Origin: Apostichopus japonicus
Taxonomy: Eukaryota; Echinodermata; Holothuroidea; Aspidochirotida; Stichopodidae
Direction: 5' to 3'
Length of the DNA stretch: 64,000 bases
Assembly (NCBI RefSeq): GCF_037975245.1
Contig: NC_092582.1
Span: 2,977,001-3,041,000, forward strand
Of this stretch, positions 22,906 to 34,246 are shown in pieces (the first letter of the stretch is position 1; each line of letters opens with the position of its first letter). The notes below the pieces were generated by a model. It was given only the letters and a program-made list of their open reading frames with translations. It did not search any database and was not told where the DNA came from. Position numbers and translations under genes: made by a program.

Positions 22906-25900
22906 GCATCATGGGTGCGCCGGGGGCTGTAGAATTTTGACAAATTCAATCAGAATTATTTGAAAAAAAGCCATCGGGCTCAATTTGGTAGACGGAATGG
23001 TCAAAAGTGAAGGGAAAGAGGGCGCCCAGGGTCAAGGTCGAAGGTCAAGACACATCCAGGCACATTCGCTACCGACTGGCAACCACCCCGCACACCCAAC
23101 ATTTATTTTGACTCATTTCGGCAAATGACCTTGACCTTTGACCCGGTCACTCGGGAAACACTTTGGTACCAATATATGTGCCAAAAGGCAACCCCATTAG
23201 ACCTCGGGAAGTATTTTTTAAATATTTATAAACAAAAAACATCAAGTTCAATATGTACGTCCCTAAATTTCAATGATCTGACCCTAACTTGGACCCGGGT
23301 CAATAAGGGAGCCTGGGATAAAATATTGGACACGGGGACAATTAGGGGGAATGCATGAATTAAGGGGAAATGCAGGAGATATAGAATAAAGAATAAATTT
23401 ATTCCAAAAGTTAAGACTTCAAATAGGAATGGGGGTGGGGAGGGGTGACACAACTATTCCGTACGAAACCCGACTCTCGTCGATCCTACATTATCTGAAA
23501 GTAGCAATCTCTATGCCTGGTTCGCTTTAATTATTGACTTGTGGGATATTGCTCTCCCTGTGTCCACGCCGAACTCTTCTTTCTGCCTCAACATAGTAAA
23601 CAACCCATGATTAATGCGACAACAGCGGCATCAGTTTCTGCGATGTAAACTTTAAACAGGTGCGTTTCTGCACTTCCTAAATCATTGCCCGCACCACCCC
23701 GCCCCTACCCCAGAAAAAAATGCTCGGCCCCTTTGACATTTCTGGTACGTGCCGCCACGGTGACAAGATTGTCCCAATGGCCCGACCAGGCCTTTAGTGG
23801 CACTGCGCTTTTTAAGGCTGTATGCTGGTACTTATTTTCAACCTTTTTGGAGTCCGGGCATAATTTACTATAGCAATCAATTTGAAAACGTGAATTTATC
23901 AATGCAGTCCATTAGGAGCCATAGAGTACGTCTTTTAGCCTTTCAGTTTGAGCAAAAAATCTGTACCATTGTGTGCGAGCAATCGTGTTGATAAAATATC
24001 TTCAGTGTGGATCCCGGGCGGCAATCGGCCTTATACTATACAGAAGTTGAAACTACTAAATAACCAATTTTGTAATTGTAACTATTCAAATTATTTTGCA
24101 GCCGTCGTGCAGTGAATATATGTCCAATTTGTGCTAGGATTGTACAAAATAGTCAACTTACTTTCAGCTTAAACATATGTCGGGATATCTTGCGCATTGA
24201 TCTGAAATTAGTTACGAAAAGCCAATATGTTCTTTACGGAGATAAGATTTTGTTGCGGGTGAATCTAAATTTGCCCTGGTACGTGTTGATCACACACTGT
24301 AATCGTGTGCGGTCTTGTCATGTCATGTTATCAGAGAGAAAACGTGTTTCCTTCAATAATAATACAGGAATCGTATCCGGATTGAGGAATAACTGCCAAG
24401 TAGTCAACAAATACCATATATCTAGGAAGCAGGAGATCGAAAATCCCTCTGAGTAATTCAGGAGGAGTAATATTCCGATATGTGTCTTCACGAGCCGTTT
24501 GTTTTGGTTGAGCCTCGCTCAATTTGTCTACGTGAGGGCGTGAGGTGATTCGATCACCTCTTGCGAAAAACACGGAAAGGCTTCCTGTAGGTCATGGTGC
24601 GAAACATCATCGTCAATTGGTTACAGTACCCTTTGAACACCCCTGGAACCCTAAGATTAATACTACCACAGTTGAAACCCAAAATTGGGAAGTTGATTAT
24701 GTCTCACCCTTGGGGACCCTTGACCACCGCCCGTAGGCAATTACCTCATCTTCCTTTTGGATAATTTAGCAGTGATTGACAAGTGCATTTCCCCACTTTT
24801 CAGCAAGTGGCTAGCAAGGTGATAGTGCCCCCCCCCCCCCACCAACACCAACTCTCGTTGTTAGTAGCATTGTTTCTATTTGTCACTGCAGTATGAGTAA
24901 ATGAAATACCTCGAACAAAACGTATGCACATCCCAGTAGACTTGCCCCACATCCTATGGTGTTTTATAACATGTTTAGTGATCAAACCTCAAGCTTCCTC
25001 CCTCCCTCCCACCCCTTCCCTCCCACCTCTTCCCTCCCACTCGGTACTGTTGTACTTTTGTTAAACATACATGTGTTGGAAATACACTTCCAGGACTTGC
25101 TTCCCTGCTCCAGCAGACTTTCCTTCTAATCGGCCAATTTTGTACATAGCACCAGATATCCATGCCACCGATCCCTCCCCTCTCCAATTTCCTCTCTCTT
25201 AATGAGAGCAAATAAATGTTGGGAATGACAAGGCTGTAGAGGGAGTAAAGCAAAAAGACAAAAAGACATCGTCCTCTTTGTGGTACAATTATATTTGACC
25301 AAACAATCAACTGTCAAAAAACACAAACATTTGGCTCAGGGTATAAACAAAGAATCACTGACCGAGCTATGATCGTATTCCACACATTGTTATCATGCAA
25401 GCTGAAAATAATGTTCTTATACTTACTGCAGAAACATTACTGGCCTGACCTAGAAACATACACATATCATTTATCAGTTTGGTCTGTTAGGTAGAACAAT
25501 ACACTAAAAGCATTCTCTAATTTATGCAAATAATTTGATGCATATTCAAAATATATGCTTCATATTCATCAATTCAGCTCATTGTTTTATTACTAAAGTG
25601 GGTCTTCCATAAATTTATTGTAACCTTTTCTGAACTGTGGCATGTTTTTTCTTCTTTTAAGAATTTATATTGTTTAAATTTGACATATTTACAAAGAGGT
25701 TGGCACAACTTGTGTGGTTTTTCCTAAACGTATCTACACAAACAAGCCTTATCATGATCTAATATAATTTAATTAATTTTAATGTATTTAATTCGAAAAT
25801 GTCCTCATAGTTCCTTTAATTACTTAATTAGGGATTTTTTACGACTTTAGATTTTTTTTTTGGCCAGTCACTCAGAGAGAGTTAGTTGAATCATGAACAA

Positions 25901-26429
25901 TGTTAAAATTTAAAAAGCTAAATATTAGCCGTTTGAAAAAATCAAGGCAATATTATCCGCAAAATAATTTGGTTTCGCACTGTTTATTTATTTACCATGA
26001 TATTAAGCCTCCCAATAGCCATTCACATTAAAGCGAGTTTTGATTAGAGTTTTAATCAAAGCCAGCTTTTAATTAATGAGAAATGGAAAGCATGTTTATC
26101 TCAGTCTCTGTAAGTAATATTTGAGTGAAATGGTTGGACTAAGGGGGAAGTCCACGTAAAAATGAAAATCATAAATGTTATGTAGCCTTTTTAGTCGACC
26201 ACAAAGCCTCCATGATCTAACATGTTTATTTTTGAATGGAAGAAGTGTTTGTATCCGGAAGTTAATTAAAGTCTTATCAAGGTATTACTGCACCCTAAAT
26301 CAGTACTACTGACAGCCTCTTAATCTTGAATTATACAACAAACAAAAATGAATGGTAAACACTTGACGTAAACATCCCACATTGTGACATTGCCATGGTC
26401 AGACTTATATTCCAACATGTTTTGTTATA
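22906..26429. other. Gene-poor stretch
   Basis: Holds nuclear-receptor-like half-site clusters (about 23031-23050 and 23124-23143), a short palindrome GAGGTGAT-TCG-ATCACCTC at 24541-24559, a C run at 24827-24840 and a (TCCC)n-rich zone at 24994-25040. ORFs at 23125-23358, 24112-24456 and 24975-25310 show no recognisable domains. Confidence 0.4.
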
Positions 26430-26759
26430 TATATATACAGAGATGTGCTCACACTGGGCGGCACCAGGCGGCTGCGCCCAGCAGTTCTGAATGCCGCCCA
26501 GCACAAACAGTATTTTAAACATTTCCGCCCGGCAATTTTTTGATGATAAATTTAACGAATTTTACCATAACCAAAATCTGGGAGAATACATGGCACAGAA
26601 TAGGAAAAAATAGCACCACCTAAGCATACTTCATGTGCAAAATTTGTCCAGTGGGGAGGGGGTACCCCACCCATGAGATCCCTCTCCCAGGGTGTGGATC
26701 ACATTACCATACAAACTGCCCGGCACTCAAATATTCCTGAGCACATCCCTGTATATATA
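26430..26759. mobile_element. hAT-type MITE, copy A (GATGTGCTCA family)
   Basis: The element is 26438-26751 (314 bp). Left end CAGAGATGTGCTCA; right end reverse complement CAGGGATGTGCTCAGGAAT. It is flanked by TATATATA on both sides, which fits an 8-bp duplication but lies in a TA microsatellite, so the duplication is weak evidence alone. A second copy at 37767-38079 shares the TIRs and interior blocks such as CAGTATTTTAAACATTTCCG and AAGCATACTTCAT. Confidence 0.75.
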
Positions 26760-27488
26760 TATATTTTTATACATATATATTTTATTTTAAATCGTGATAG
26801 GTGTGCATTCTGGAGCAACAACTGACTACCTTATAAAGTTAACTTGGAAATATGTGACGGGTGTGTATTGACCCATAAAACCTGCTTGTAATTTTATTTT
26901 CAGGTTTGTATATTGGTTTTTTTTTGGTTTTTAACTTTCACAGAGTCATTTGTGTAGCTTTTACAGTGGATCAATGGATTATGATTGTTTTGACATCTTT
27001 TCAAGGTCATCAGAATAATTCAAGTTTATAAATTGATTTTCTCTAACTAGGCCATTTGGCTATTGGTGTTTCTTGTTGTATACATACATGTATCCATGTT
27101 GGATTTGAGATGAAATGAGCGTAAAAATAAAAAAAATCACAATAGTCACAAAGAAAGCAAAACTGTGCATTATAAAATTCTCTCCTGTCCACCCCCTCCC
27201 TCCTCTCTCCACCCCACCGCATAGAAAATAAATATTAAAAAAAAACGAGCCCTTCTCTGCTAAATTGCCAGATGAAAAAGCACAAAACATTATCCATTTT
27301 TCTGCTTAAATAGCTATTTATAGGTTATTTTCTAACGACAAATTCATATTTACAATTTATTCTCACAAACCCATTTTTTTTTTTGTTATAATTTTCCATA
27401 AACATTTAATTCAATCCACGAATGAAAAATAATAAAAAATCAACAAAAATGCTATTGAGCCATAAAACGAATCAGCACAGAATAAAAA

Positions 27489-27510
27489 GAGAGAGAGAGA
27501 GAGAGAGAGA
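27489..27510. repeat. (GA)n microsatellite
   Basis: Uninterrupted gagaga run of about 20 bp. Confidence 0.85.
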
Positions 27511-28794
27511 AGAAAAGAAAAATACAGGAAAGAAAATTCATTATCGTGAAAGAAACTATTACATAATGCTGTTTAAAAGTCATCCATTGCACACAAGATC
27601 ATATTAATAATAAATAAAGGAAAAAAAGGATAAAGAAGTAGTCACAATTTATTATTTATAGTTGAATCACAATTTAAGAAAGAATTCCTGTACAAAGACA
27701 CAAAATTTATCTTATCAGACAGTTGAATGAACACGATACAGAATCAGAAGCCATTTCTAAGATTGCAATCTATAGATTGAAAACAAAAATTCAACTCTCT
27801 TCTCCCTATTCACCTCCCCCCCCCTTTTTTTGTTTTTAACAATAGCACAGCAAGATGTATTTGTCACTGTTGGCTTTCAATGCCCAGAAGTTATGGAAAT
27901 ATTTACATAAATCAGGCTCAATTTGAAATGATTCTTCTAGGAGAGAGGTTGCAGGTCTTCTTTTAATAAAGAATTTACTCAAGAAGTAAAGACAAGGACA
28001 TGAAGGGACAAGTCACATTTTCCATTAAAATTGATTGATTTGATTGATTTTTAAGACATGGATTTGATCAGATTTGTTGATGACCAAGACCTCCCAATAC
28101 AGTCAAACTTTTACCAATTGCAATACCAGATTTTCCCAATTCTTTCCCTCTGTCCTTTGCCTCTGAAGAAACAGAATCAAATCCTCAAGCTGTGTTAATG
28201 TTAAACATTCTGACTAGCTAAGTTAACATTAGCTAAACATGTTTCTTCTAGTAAAAGGATTACATATTTTGACATACATTTTGCTGGATTTCTGTTGCAT
28301 TGCATGAACCCTAATTGATAGAAGCCCAAAAATTTGCAAAAGTTATTACTCTTTTTTGTGTGGTTTCAAAACAAATTTGAAAACCTCCATACAGATTCGA
28401 GGCAATCTGAACAGATATAAGAATTTATGCTTGGTTTAATTCCACGGGTAAAATACTTCTGTGATCCTGATTTAGTACAAAACAGCCTTCGATGCTGTTT
28501 TTGAATCTTAGAGGGCGAGGGGAGGGTACAATCACCTCCGACTAAGTGGCTCAAAACTGTTCCATTTGCAGATCATAATCAGAGGTGGCACTTTCTCTGT
28601 CGTCAAATTTTGTTTGGGGATCCGGGAGAGGAGGGGAGGGGATCTGGGATTGACCCAACCGTCAGATACCATCTATTTATGGTGGATTGTTTGAAATGCG
28701 GCTACATTCTTCTCATCTATCAGTAACGTGCAAGTATAGTACTCCCACCTCGTTGCAACGTCGCTCAGGTTCCTGGAAATACATCAGTTGACAG

Positions 28795-28862
28795 AGGAAG
28801 AGGAAAGTGGAGGAAGGGTGGGGGAAGGGTGGGGCAAGGGTGGGGGGTGGTATCGTACAGTA
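28795..28862 (+). repeat. G-rich tract with G-quadruplex potential
   Basis: Repeated gggtggggg/aagggtgggg units give more than four runs of three or more G within 50 bp on the plus strand, about 50 bp past the stomatin stop codon. The stomatin transcript would carry the C-rich complement. Confidence 0.5.
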
Positions 28863-28907
28863 GGAGGAGGTGGATGTAGCCTGGCTGAGTGTGACTTGGG
28901 TACAACC

Positions 28908-28935
28908 TTACTTCTTCTTGGATGACATCATGCTA
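28908..28935 (-). CDS. STOM: Stomatin, terminal coding exon
   Basis: After the acceptor ccccctgcag, a T completes the split Ser codon from the previous exon and a short C-terminus SMMSSKKK follows, then TAA at 28908-28910. The tail is short and basic, unlike the long C-terminal extension of worm MEC-2, and gives a stomatin-length protein. Confidence rests on the exact phase match and the strong acceptor. Confidence 0.75.
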
Positions 28936-29902
28936 CTGCAGGGGGGAAAAAAAGGATAAATATATTATTAGCAGCAAATGAGCGAGAGTTGTATTACAGA
29001 ACAAACAGACAGACAGACAGACATGACCAACCTGAGAAATACAAAACTAGGTTCAAGTTTCCGCATTGGTAAATGTTTTAATAAGCTGTGTTTATGCAAC
29101 ATATGTAACAATTTAGGGGAAAAGGAATTTTGCCATGGCACCCACACCCCCCCCCCCCCCACCAAAGACAATCCTTGGACAAATCTCTTTGCCATATAGG
29201 TTAGAGGAAGTCATGGTAATGTACTGGTTGCTTACCAGAGATGGCTTAGAAAGGCAAGGACGATGGCTTTACGCTTAATTTGAGTTGAAAGGAGCAGAAA
29301 GGGTACAAATCAGTACTTCTGAAAATGATTAGCACCATAAAACTTTCTTGTGTTTCTATGGGTAGTCTGTTGGGGGGGGGGGGTGGTATTTCAGTTTTGT
29401 TTACCTGATATATACTTTGGGCTTGGTAGTTCATTCTTTTCAAGTCATCGACGATAAGCACTGAAAATTTAATAAGAATAATCAAATTTGCCAAAATATT
29501 AAGTATTTTAGAAAACACATTCACCAAATTTGACCCCTGGTGACCACAAATGACTTTGACCTCCACACAAAACAATAGGCTTCTTGTACTCAATGCGGTT
29601 CTTTTACACACTAAATATGAAAGTTTTCTGACCTTCCCTTCTTGAGATATCGTGTTTACAAGCTGGGCGTCACAAACGCACTCACACACATGCATACACA
29701 CACATACATACACCATCATGAATGCATAGGTTACGATTATCATCGAAACCAAAAACGACCCCATTACTGACAAGAAACAATGTTACATGGAGCGGGTGTT
29801 ATTGTGGGAAATGGAGCGGGGGTTATTGGGGGGAATGTAGTGGTGGGTTATTGCTAGTGGAAGAATCCCTTTCCCACTACCAAAGGAATTTCCTTTCTTT
29901 AC
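28936..29902 (-). other. Stomatin intron (last)
   Basis: GT-AG intron of 967 bp. It holds a C run (29146-29160), a G run (29373-29386) and a segment at about 29520-29715, including TTGAGATATCGTGTTTACAA and a CA/CATA-rich end, that resembles dispersed repeats of marine invertebrates (from memory). The ORF at 29246-29773 is not supported as a gene. Confidence 0.6.
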
Positions 29903-30072
29903 CTGAGCAGATCGATAGGCAGTGGGAAGATAATGGTAGAGTTCTTTTCTGCTGATATGGTGTTGAGAGTTTGAAGGTAGCGGAGCTGTAGTGCGGTGGG
30001 TGACTCAGAGATTGTATCTGCTGCCTCCTTCAGTGCTCGTGATGCGTTGTTCTCACCCTGAGCTGCGATAAC
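29903..30072 (-). CDS. STOM: Stomatin, penultimate coding exon (SPFH C-terminal helix)
   Basis: 170 bp in phase 0 at its start, 2 bases over at its end. It encodes [20 protein letters not shown], the SPFH-distal coiled segment with the oligomerisation helix, and [20 protein letters not shown] then [13 protein letters not shown], the near-invariant stomatin signature. Acceptor atcgacag and donor GTAAAG are present. Stomatins are monotopic cholesterol-binding proteins that oligomerise at the cytoplasmic face and modulate ion channels. Confidence 0.95.
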
Positions 30073-30241
30073 CTGTCGATGGAACATGGCATATTTAAAT
30101 AGCATTATGACAAAAAAAGAGGACAGAACCCAAATAGGCTTAAATGTTAATGTAAATACAGTGTTCTACCCTGAGCTGCGATGACCTGTTGATGAGACAT
30201 GGCATATTTAAATAGCATTATGACCAAATAGAGTACAGAAC
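30048..30241 (-). repeat. Tandem duplication of an exon 5' edge and acceptor
   Basis: An ~81-bp segment at 30048-30128, holding the first 25 bp of the stomatin exon, its acceptor and adjacent intron, is repeated at 30161-30241 with few changes. On the minus strand the extra copy lies upstream of the real exon and keeps a CAG acceptor followed by GTCATCGCAGCTCAGGGT, an exon-start decoy. Confidence 0.85.
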
Positions 30242-30780
30242 AAAACATATTCTTTGAACTTCATATCAGAACATCATTGGATGAATTTCCACACCATTTC
30301 TCCTCATGTCAATTTGTGGACAGGAAAATGTTTCCCTATTGAGTTATGTGTTGCTTATCTGAGGAACCGACCTATGCATTTGTCTGTTTGTTAGAATAAG
30401 TAGTCCAGCCACTTTCACTGATGAGCCTCAGATGTTGAAAGTGACATAAAGTTTCTCAAGATATACAGTCCTCTATACCGGTTCTGTAACATGGCATCCT
30501 TTAGGATTTAGTTTGCCTTTTAATAGCAAATTTTATGTTCCGTCAACAATTTTGATCCAACTCTCACACCTCCCAAGATTTTTTTTTTCAGAATCACATG
30601 TAAACAAGCTGCAAGACAAAGCGAGATGGACCTTTCTCGGCAGCATCATCTATCAAAACGTGGCGTTTAATGGCCTGAATTCCACTCCGTTTCTGACAGT
30701 CACAGCCGAACATGCATGCATAGAAACAATACCTATAATATGACGTACTGTCTCGGTCCTTGGCATATTATTGTCTTTAC

Positions 30781-30859
30781 CTTAGCACGAGCCTCCCTAG
30801 CGGCCTCGGCCTCAGCGGCCATCGCTCTCTGAAGCTGAACAGGCAGCCTGACATCCTTC
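30781..30859 (-). CDS. STOM: Stomatin coding exon (QRAMAAEAEAAREARAK)
   Basis: 79 bp. Its first base completes the Val codon split by the preceding intron; the exon then reads KDVRLPVQLQRAMAAEAEA and AREARAK to the donor GTAAAG. This is the conserved start of the stomatin C-terminal coiled coil. The acceptor is atgcag. The frame is continuous on both sides. Confidence 0.95.
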
Positions 30860-31884
30860 CTGCATTTGATAATCAAGGACAACGAAGATGTCAATAGAGG
30901 TACTTCAGGTAATAATCATGCTGTTTTCATTCAAGAAAATGATTAATATAAAATTAGGATTGAAAGAAGACATTAAAATGGTCTCGTAAAATTAGGCCAT
31001 AAATGATACTCTTTAAATGACTTTAAGGTGCAGATTGTTTTGATGCATGGTAATAATTATATCTAAAATCCAGCTGAAAATGCATGCATTTCTATAATAC
31101 GATACGAGATGTTAAAGAAGGCATGGGGGGAGGGGGGGGGGGTGGGGTGAGGAGTGGATGGGTTGGGGGAAGGATGTCAATAAAGTTACTTCAGCTAATA
31201 GTTATGCTGTTTTCATTCAAGAAAATGATTAATATAAAATTAGGATTGAAAGAAGAAATTAAAATGGTCTCGTAAAATTAGGCCATAAATCATAATCTTC
31301 AAATGAATTTAAGGTGCAGAGTGTGTTTTGATGCATGGTAATAATTATATCTAAAATCCAGCTGAAAATGCATGCATTTCTATAATACGATACGAGATGG
31401 AAAAGAAGGCATGGGTAGGGGAGGGGGGCAGTGAGGAGTGAATGGGTGGTGGAAGGATGCATTTTCTGAAGCAGTACTTCTCAGCAATAAGATAGATTGT
31501 CTGTAGCTTTTACCAAATCTCTCAGTTTTTAAGATTGTATTCGCAGTTATAGCATTTCATTTACAGGTGACGTAACCGTAACACTCTCCCAACTATATTT
31601 TCCTCTGTAATCTTAAGCATCATTCAAAATCCTTTCTCTTTACTACATTTACTAAAAACAAATCTGCATTACTTTAAAAAAATGCATATATGTACAAGAG
31701 GTTTGGTAGCAAGGATTAAAAAACACTATTAACAGTTCTGTCTGTTACGACATCTCCAAAGGAATTAGTATGTTTAGAAACTATTGCGATGTGACATTCA
31801 GACCAACTAAAGCCAACCTATTACCTCAAAAGCGAGATCACCTTCAATTCTCGTCCTTCATATTAGTAACTTTATTCTACTTAC
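30860..31884 (-). other. Stomatin intron with a 286-bp tandem duplication
   Basis: GT-AG intron. It holds two near-identical copies of about 280 bp (about 30888-31170 and 31174-31456, offset 286 bp). Each contains CTGTTTTCATTCAAGAAAAT, GGTCTCGTAAAATTAGGCCA and a terminal G-rich stretch. No coding role. Confidence 0.75.
30888..31456. repeat. Tandem duplication, 286-bp period, two copies
   Basis: Direct copies with high visible identity; the G-rich block at the end differs in length between copies (31125-31165 against 31410-31450). Confidence 0.85.
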
Positions 31885-31940
31885 ACCTCCACACGTTCCA
31901 CTTTGATACCCCATGGGTCCGTCGCCTCATCCAGACTTGA
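31885..31940 (-). CDS. STOM: Stomatin coding exon (SSLDEATDPWGIKVERVE)
   Basis: A 56-bp exon, acceptor ttcttgcag, donor GTAAGT. It encodes the conserved LDEATDPWGIKVERVE segment of the SPFH domain core and ends two bases into a Val codon completed by the next exon. The match to the family (LDEAT-PWG-KVERVE) is essentially residue by residue. Confidence 0.95.
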
Positions 31941-33056
31941 CTGCAAGAAATGAAAATGAAAATGTTTGGGTTTACAAAAAATAAACTTTTTGATCATTAA
32001 AGTAAATTTAAAATAATGCTGTTGCTTAGGATTAACTTTATCTGATGTATTTGAAGTTCAAGAAATGTAACTAACTTATTATGATTGATACATGCTAAAA
32101 CATGAATCCTCAATAAATATAATTTTTTTCTGATCCAGAACGAATACCAAGTTTATTGATCTTTTACGCTTTTTCCCACATCATTTATTCTATTGTAAGG
32201 GAATTTAATTATAATAACCCATTAGTTCTCCATTTTTAATTTTTCATAGTTTGAACTATTGCGAAGGTTGTCTTATGAGGGGAGGGAATGGGGTGGGAAG
32301 GGGCAACTGGGGTTGCCTGGATAACATTCACCCTCTGAAGAAACACAAACAAGTGAATATAAGTTTGGATCAGTTTGGCAGAATTAGTATGAATGTATCA
32401 TTAGTCCATAATAAGACATTCATGACTTTAACTGCTCAATTGTCCTTCAGAAGAATTGCTATACAATTTCATGATCACAATGGGGAGAAAAAGCATACTT
32501 CCCATTAATTTCTAAAACTTTGGATAATTAAGTGAACACAGCTTTCATGTGGACAAGCAGCTTCCTGTAAAAAACAGTCCTCTGGTACAATTTCCAACCT
32601 CTCGTTTGACATGGTGTTTTATTATACAAACCTCCATTATTTTTTTTATTTTTTTGGGGGGGGGGAGATGATTAGTGTAGGGGTTACAGAGTTAATCCCA
32701 CAACCATTAGGTACCTGGTTCAAAATACCACCAGAAACCAGCTTCTCTTTGACCTGTTTCAAAATTGTTGAGTCTTCAGTGGATTTGGCCAATATTTCTT
32801 GTTAAAACTTGTGAATTGGGAGTTTTGTTCTGTTCTTCAAATGGTTTTGAACAAACTCCTTTCATCGCTATGGCTGCACTGAAGTGATGATGACTGGGGT
32901 GCCTTCAGTGACCCCCATATTTGAGAAAGTGGTCAGATGTCGAGGTACACTAGCGTCCCTCGGATGGTGACGTCATGAGAGCTCCTGCTATTGTTCTAAC
33001 CTTAAGCCAATACTTAAAACTAAACTAAACCATTAGCATATCTACTCTTCCATTAC
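31941..33056 (-). other. Stomatin intron containing an antisense SINE
   Basis: GT-AG intron of 1,116 bp. A family-2 SINE in plus orientation occupies its 5' part and ends about 25 bp from the donor. The ORF at 32251-32508 (+) is not supported. Confidence 0.6.
32661..33030 (+). mobile_element. tRNA-derived SINE, family 2, second copy
   Basis: Homologous along its length to the SINE at 14431-14945: GGTTA-AG-GT head, CATTAGGTACCTGGTTCAAA B-box region, TTTGACC, TCTGTTCTTCA-TGGTTTT, GCACTG-AGTGATG, GAAAGTGGTCA, and the terminal AAAACTAAACTAAAC. It is antisense to the stomatin gene and a G run (12 or so) abuts its head. Confidence 0.75.
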
Positions 33057-33260
33057 CTGCATATACTGGCTGATGCCCTCACGATCGGATAAGATCTCAG
33101 CAAGGTTCTTGGTACCCAGAACGTTCCTCAGGGTAGTTTGGGCCAGGAGTCTGGTCGACCCATTAGCGTCCTCCACATTTGCTATTGAAATAGTGGCATT
33201 GTTGACTCTGTAGTACACTACGGCATCCACAGACACTGTCACACTGTCCTTGGTCAAAAT
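33057..33260 (-). CDS. STOM: Stomatin central exon (SPFH domain core)
   Basis: 204 bp, exactly 68 codons, phase 0 at both ends. It encodes ILTKDSVTVSVDAVVYYRV, the beta-rich SPFH core; then LLAQTTLRNVLGTKNLAEIL and SDREGISQYMQ. The acceptor is aaatgacag and the donor GTAATG. The core is among the most conserved parts of stomatins; the VVYYRV and TTLRNVLGT strings are diagnostic. N-glycosylation-like NAT sites are cytoplasmic and not meaningful. Confidence 0.97.
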
Positions 33261-34213
33261 CTGTCATTTCAGAGATTTTGGAATTAAGAAAATGTGAGAA
33301 TTTGCACACTTTAAATATGTACCAATCCCTTTTACAGAAATATGGTCATGTACATAAATCATAAAACATTTACGAAACAGTCGGAAATATCATCTTGTTT
33401 CATATTTCTATATCAATCTGGAAAATTGGTTTCAAATGGCATCGAATATGCAAGCAAGGCTAACATTGTCACTTTTCATCATCAATGTTTCGATACTAAA
33501 ACTGTTTTTTTTTTTTTCAAAATTTCTTTCGCCATCATTCCTTGATTCCATTTCAGTTCAAAATATTGATACCATCAATTTCAGATATTTTTCCAACTTA
33601 AAAAGGTTTCATCAATCCTCCTTCCAAAAAATTTCAAGGCTTATATTACAGATCAAAACACATGCCCTTCGAATATATATTTTGAGTACTTTACTTTTAG
33701 CACTGCTGCACATATGAGTTATTTTCAATGCTGCTCAGTAAAGTATTTTTTACACAAATCTAAACGACGAGTTTGCGATTTGTAAAAAAAAAAATTCCTC
33801 CCTTTAGAACATACATAATATCTGGATAAATATGCTGATTAAAACTCCCAAGATGGCTTAATTAGGATTAAAATTTCAAAACGATTATTACAGCTCCTAT
33901 GAATCTTTTCCCTTCCATGTTTAGTCCTTTTTTTTCTCTCTCTCTCTCTGAAATTCATCCAAGGTTCAGCCTTCCTCACAACTCGTTAAGTTCTTCCAAA
34001 CTTCACAAAAACAGCAGACAAACTACCTCGGTGCCTTTTGGTTTCAACTTCATCAAAGCAGCTTTTCAAAATTCATCCGAGTTTATAGTTTTGATTGAGA
34101 AAGTGTCTAGGGAATTCACCAAAATGCCACAGTATTCTTTATTATAAGAATGATTGGCGCATGCAATCGAGCTACCTCGAAAAAAAGAGAAACCTTATGA
34201 ATAAATGATTTAC

Positions 34214-34214
34214 C

Positions 34215-34239
<25 letters not shown>
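34214..34239. repeat. Poly-A run
   Basis: About 26 consecutive A on the plus strand, possibly a retroelement tail, but no body is recognisable next to it. Confidence 0.8.

Positions 34240-34246
<7 letters not shown>

Larger units (their letters stand above)
26760..28907. other. Downstream flank and probable 3' UTR of the stomatin gene
   Basis: Just below the stomatin stop codon (minus strand), the DNA should include its 3' UTR, but the cleavage site is not clear; minus-strand AATAAA-like matches occur near 27649 and 27356. It also holds a (GA)n microsatellite at 27489-27510 and a G-rich tract at 28790-28862. No other gene seen. Confidence 0.4.

Noticed and set aside
24112-24456. A 114-codon plus ORF
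   Set aside because: It opens with a CPIC-like string, but there is no complete zinc-binding pattern and nothing else recognisable.
29246-29773. A 175-codon minus ORF in the last stomatin intron
   Set aside because: It reads through CA-rich and repeat sequence (YVCVCMHVCECVC) and is intronic.
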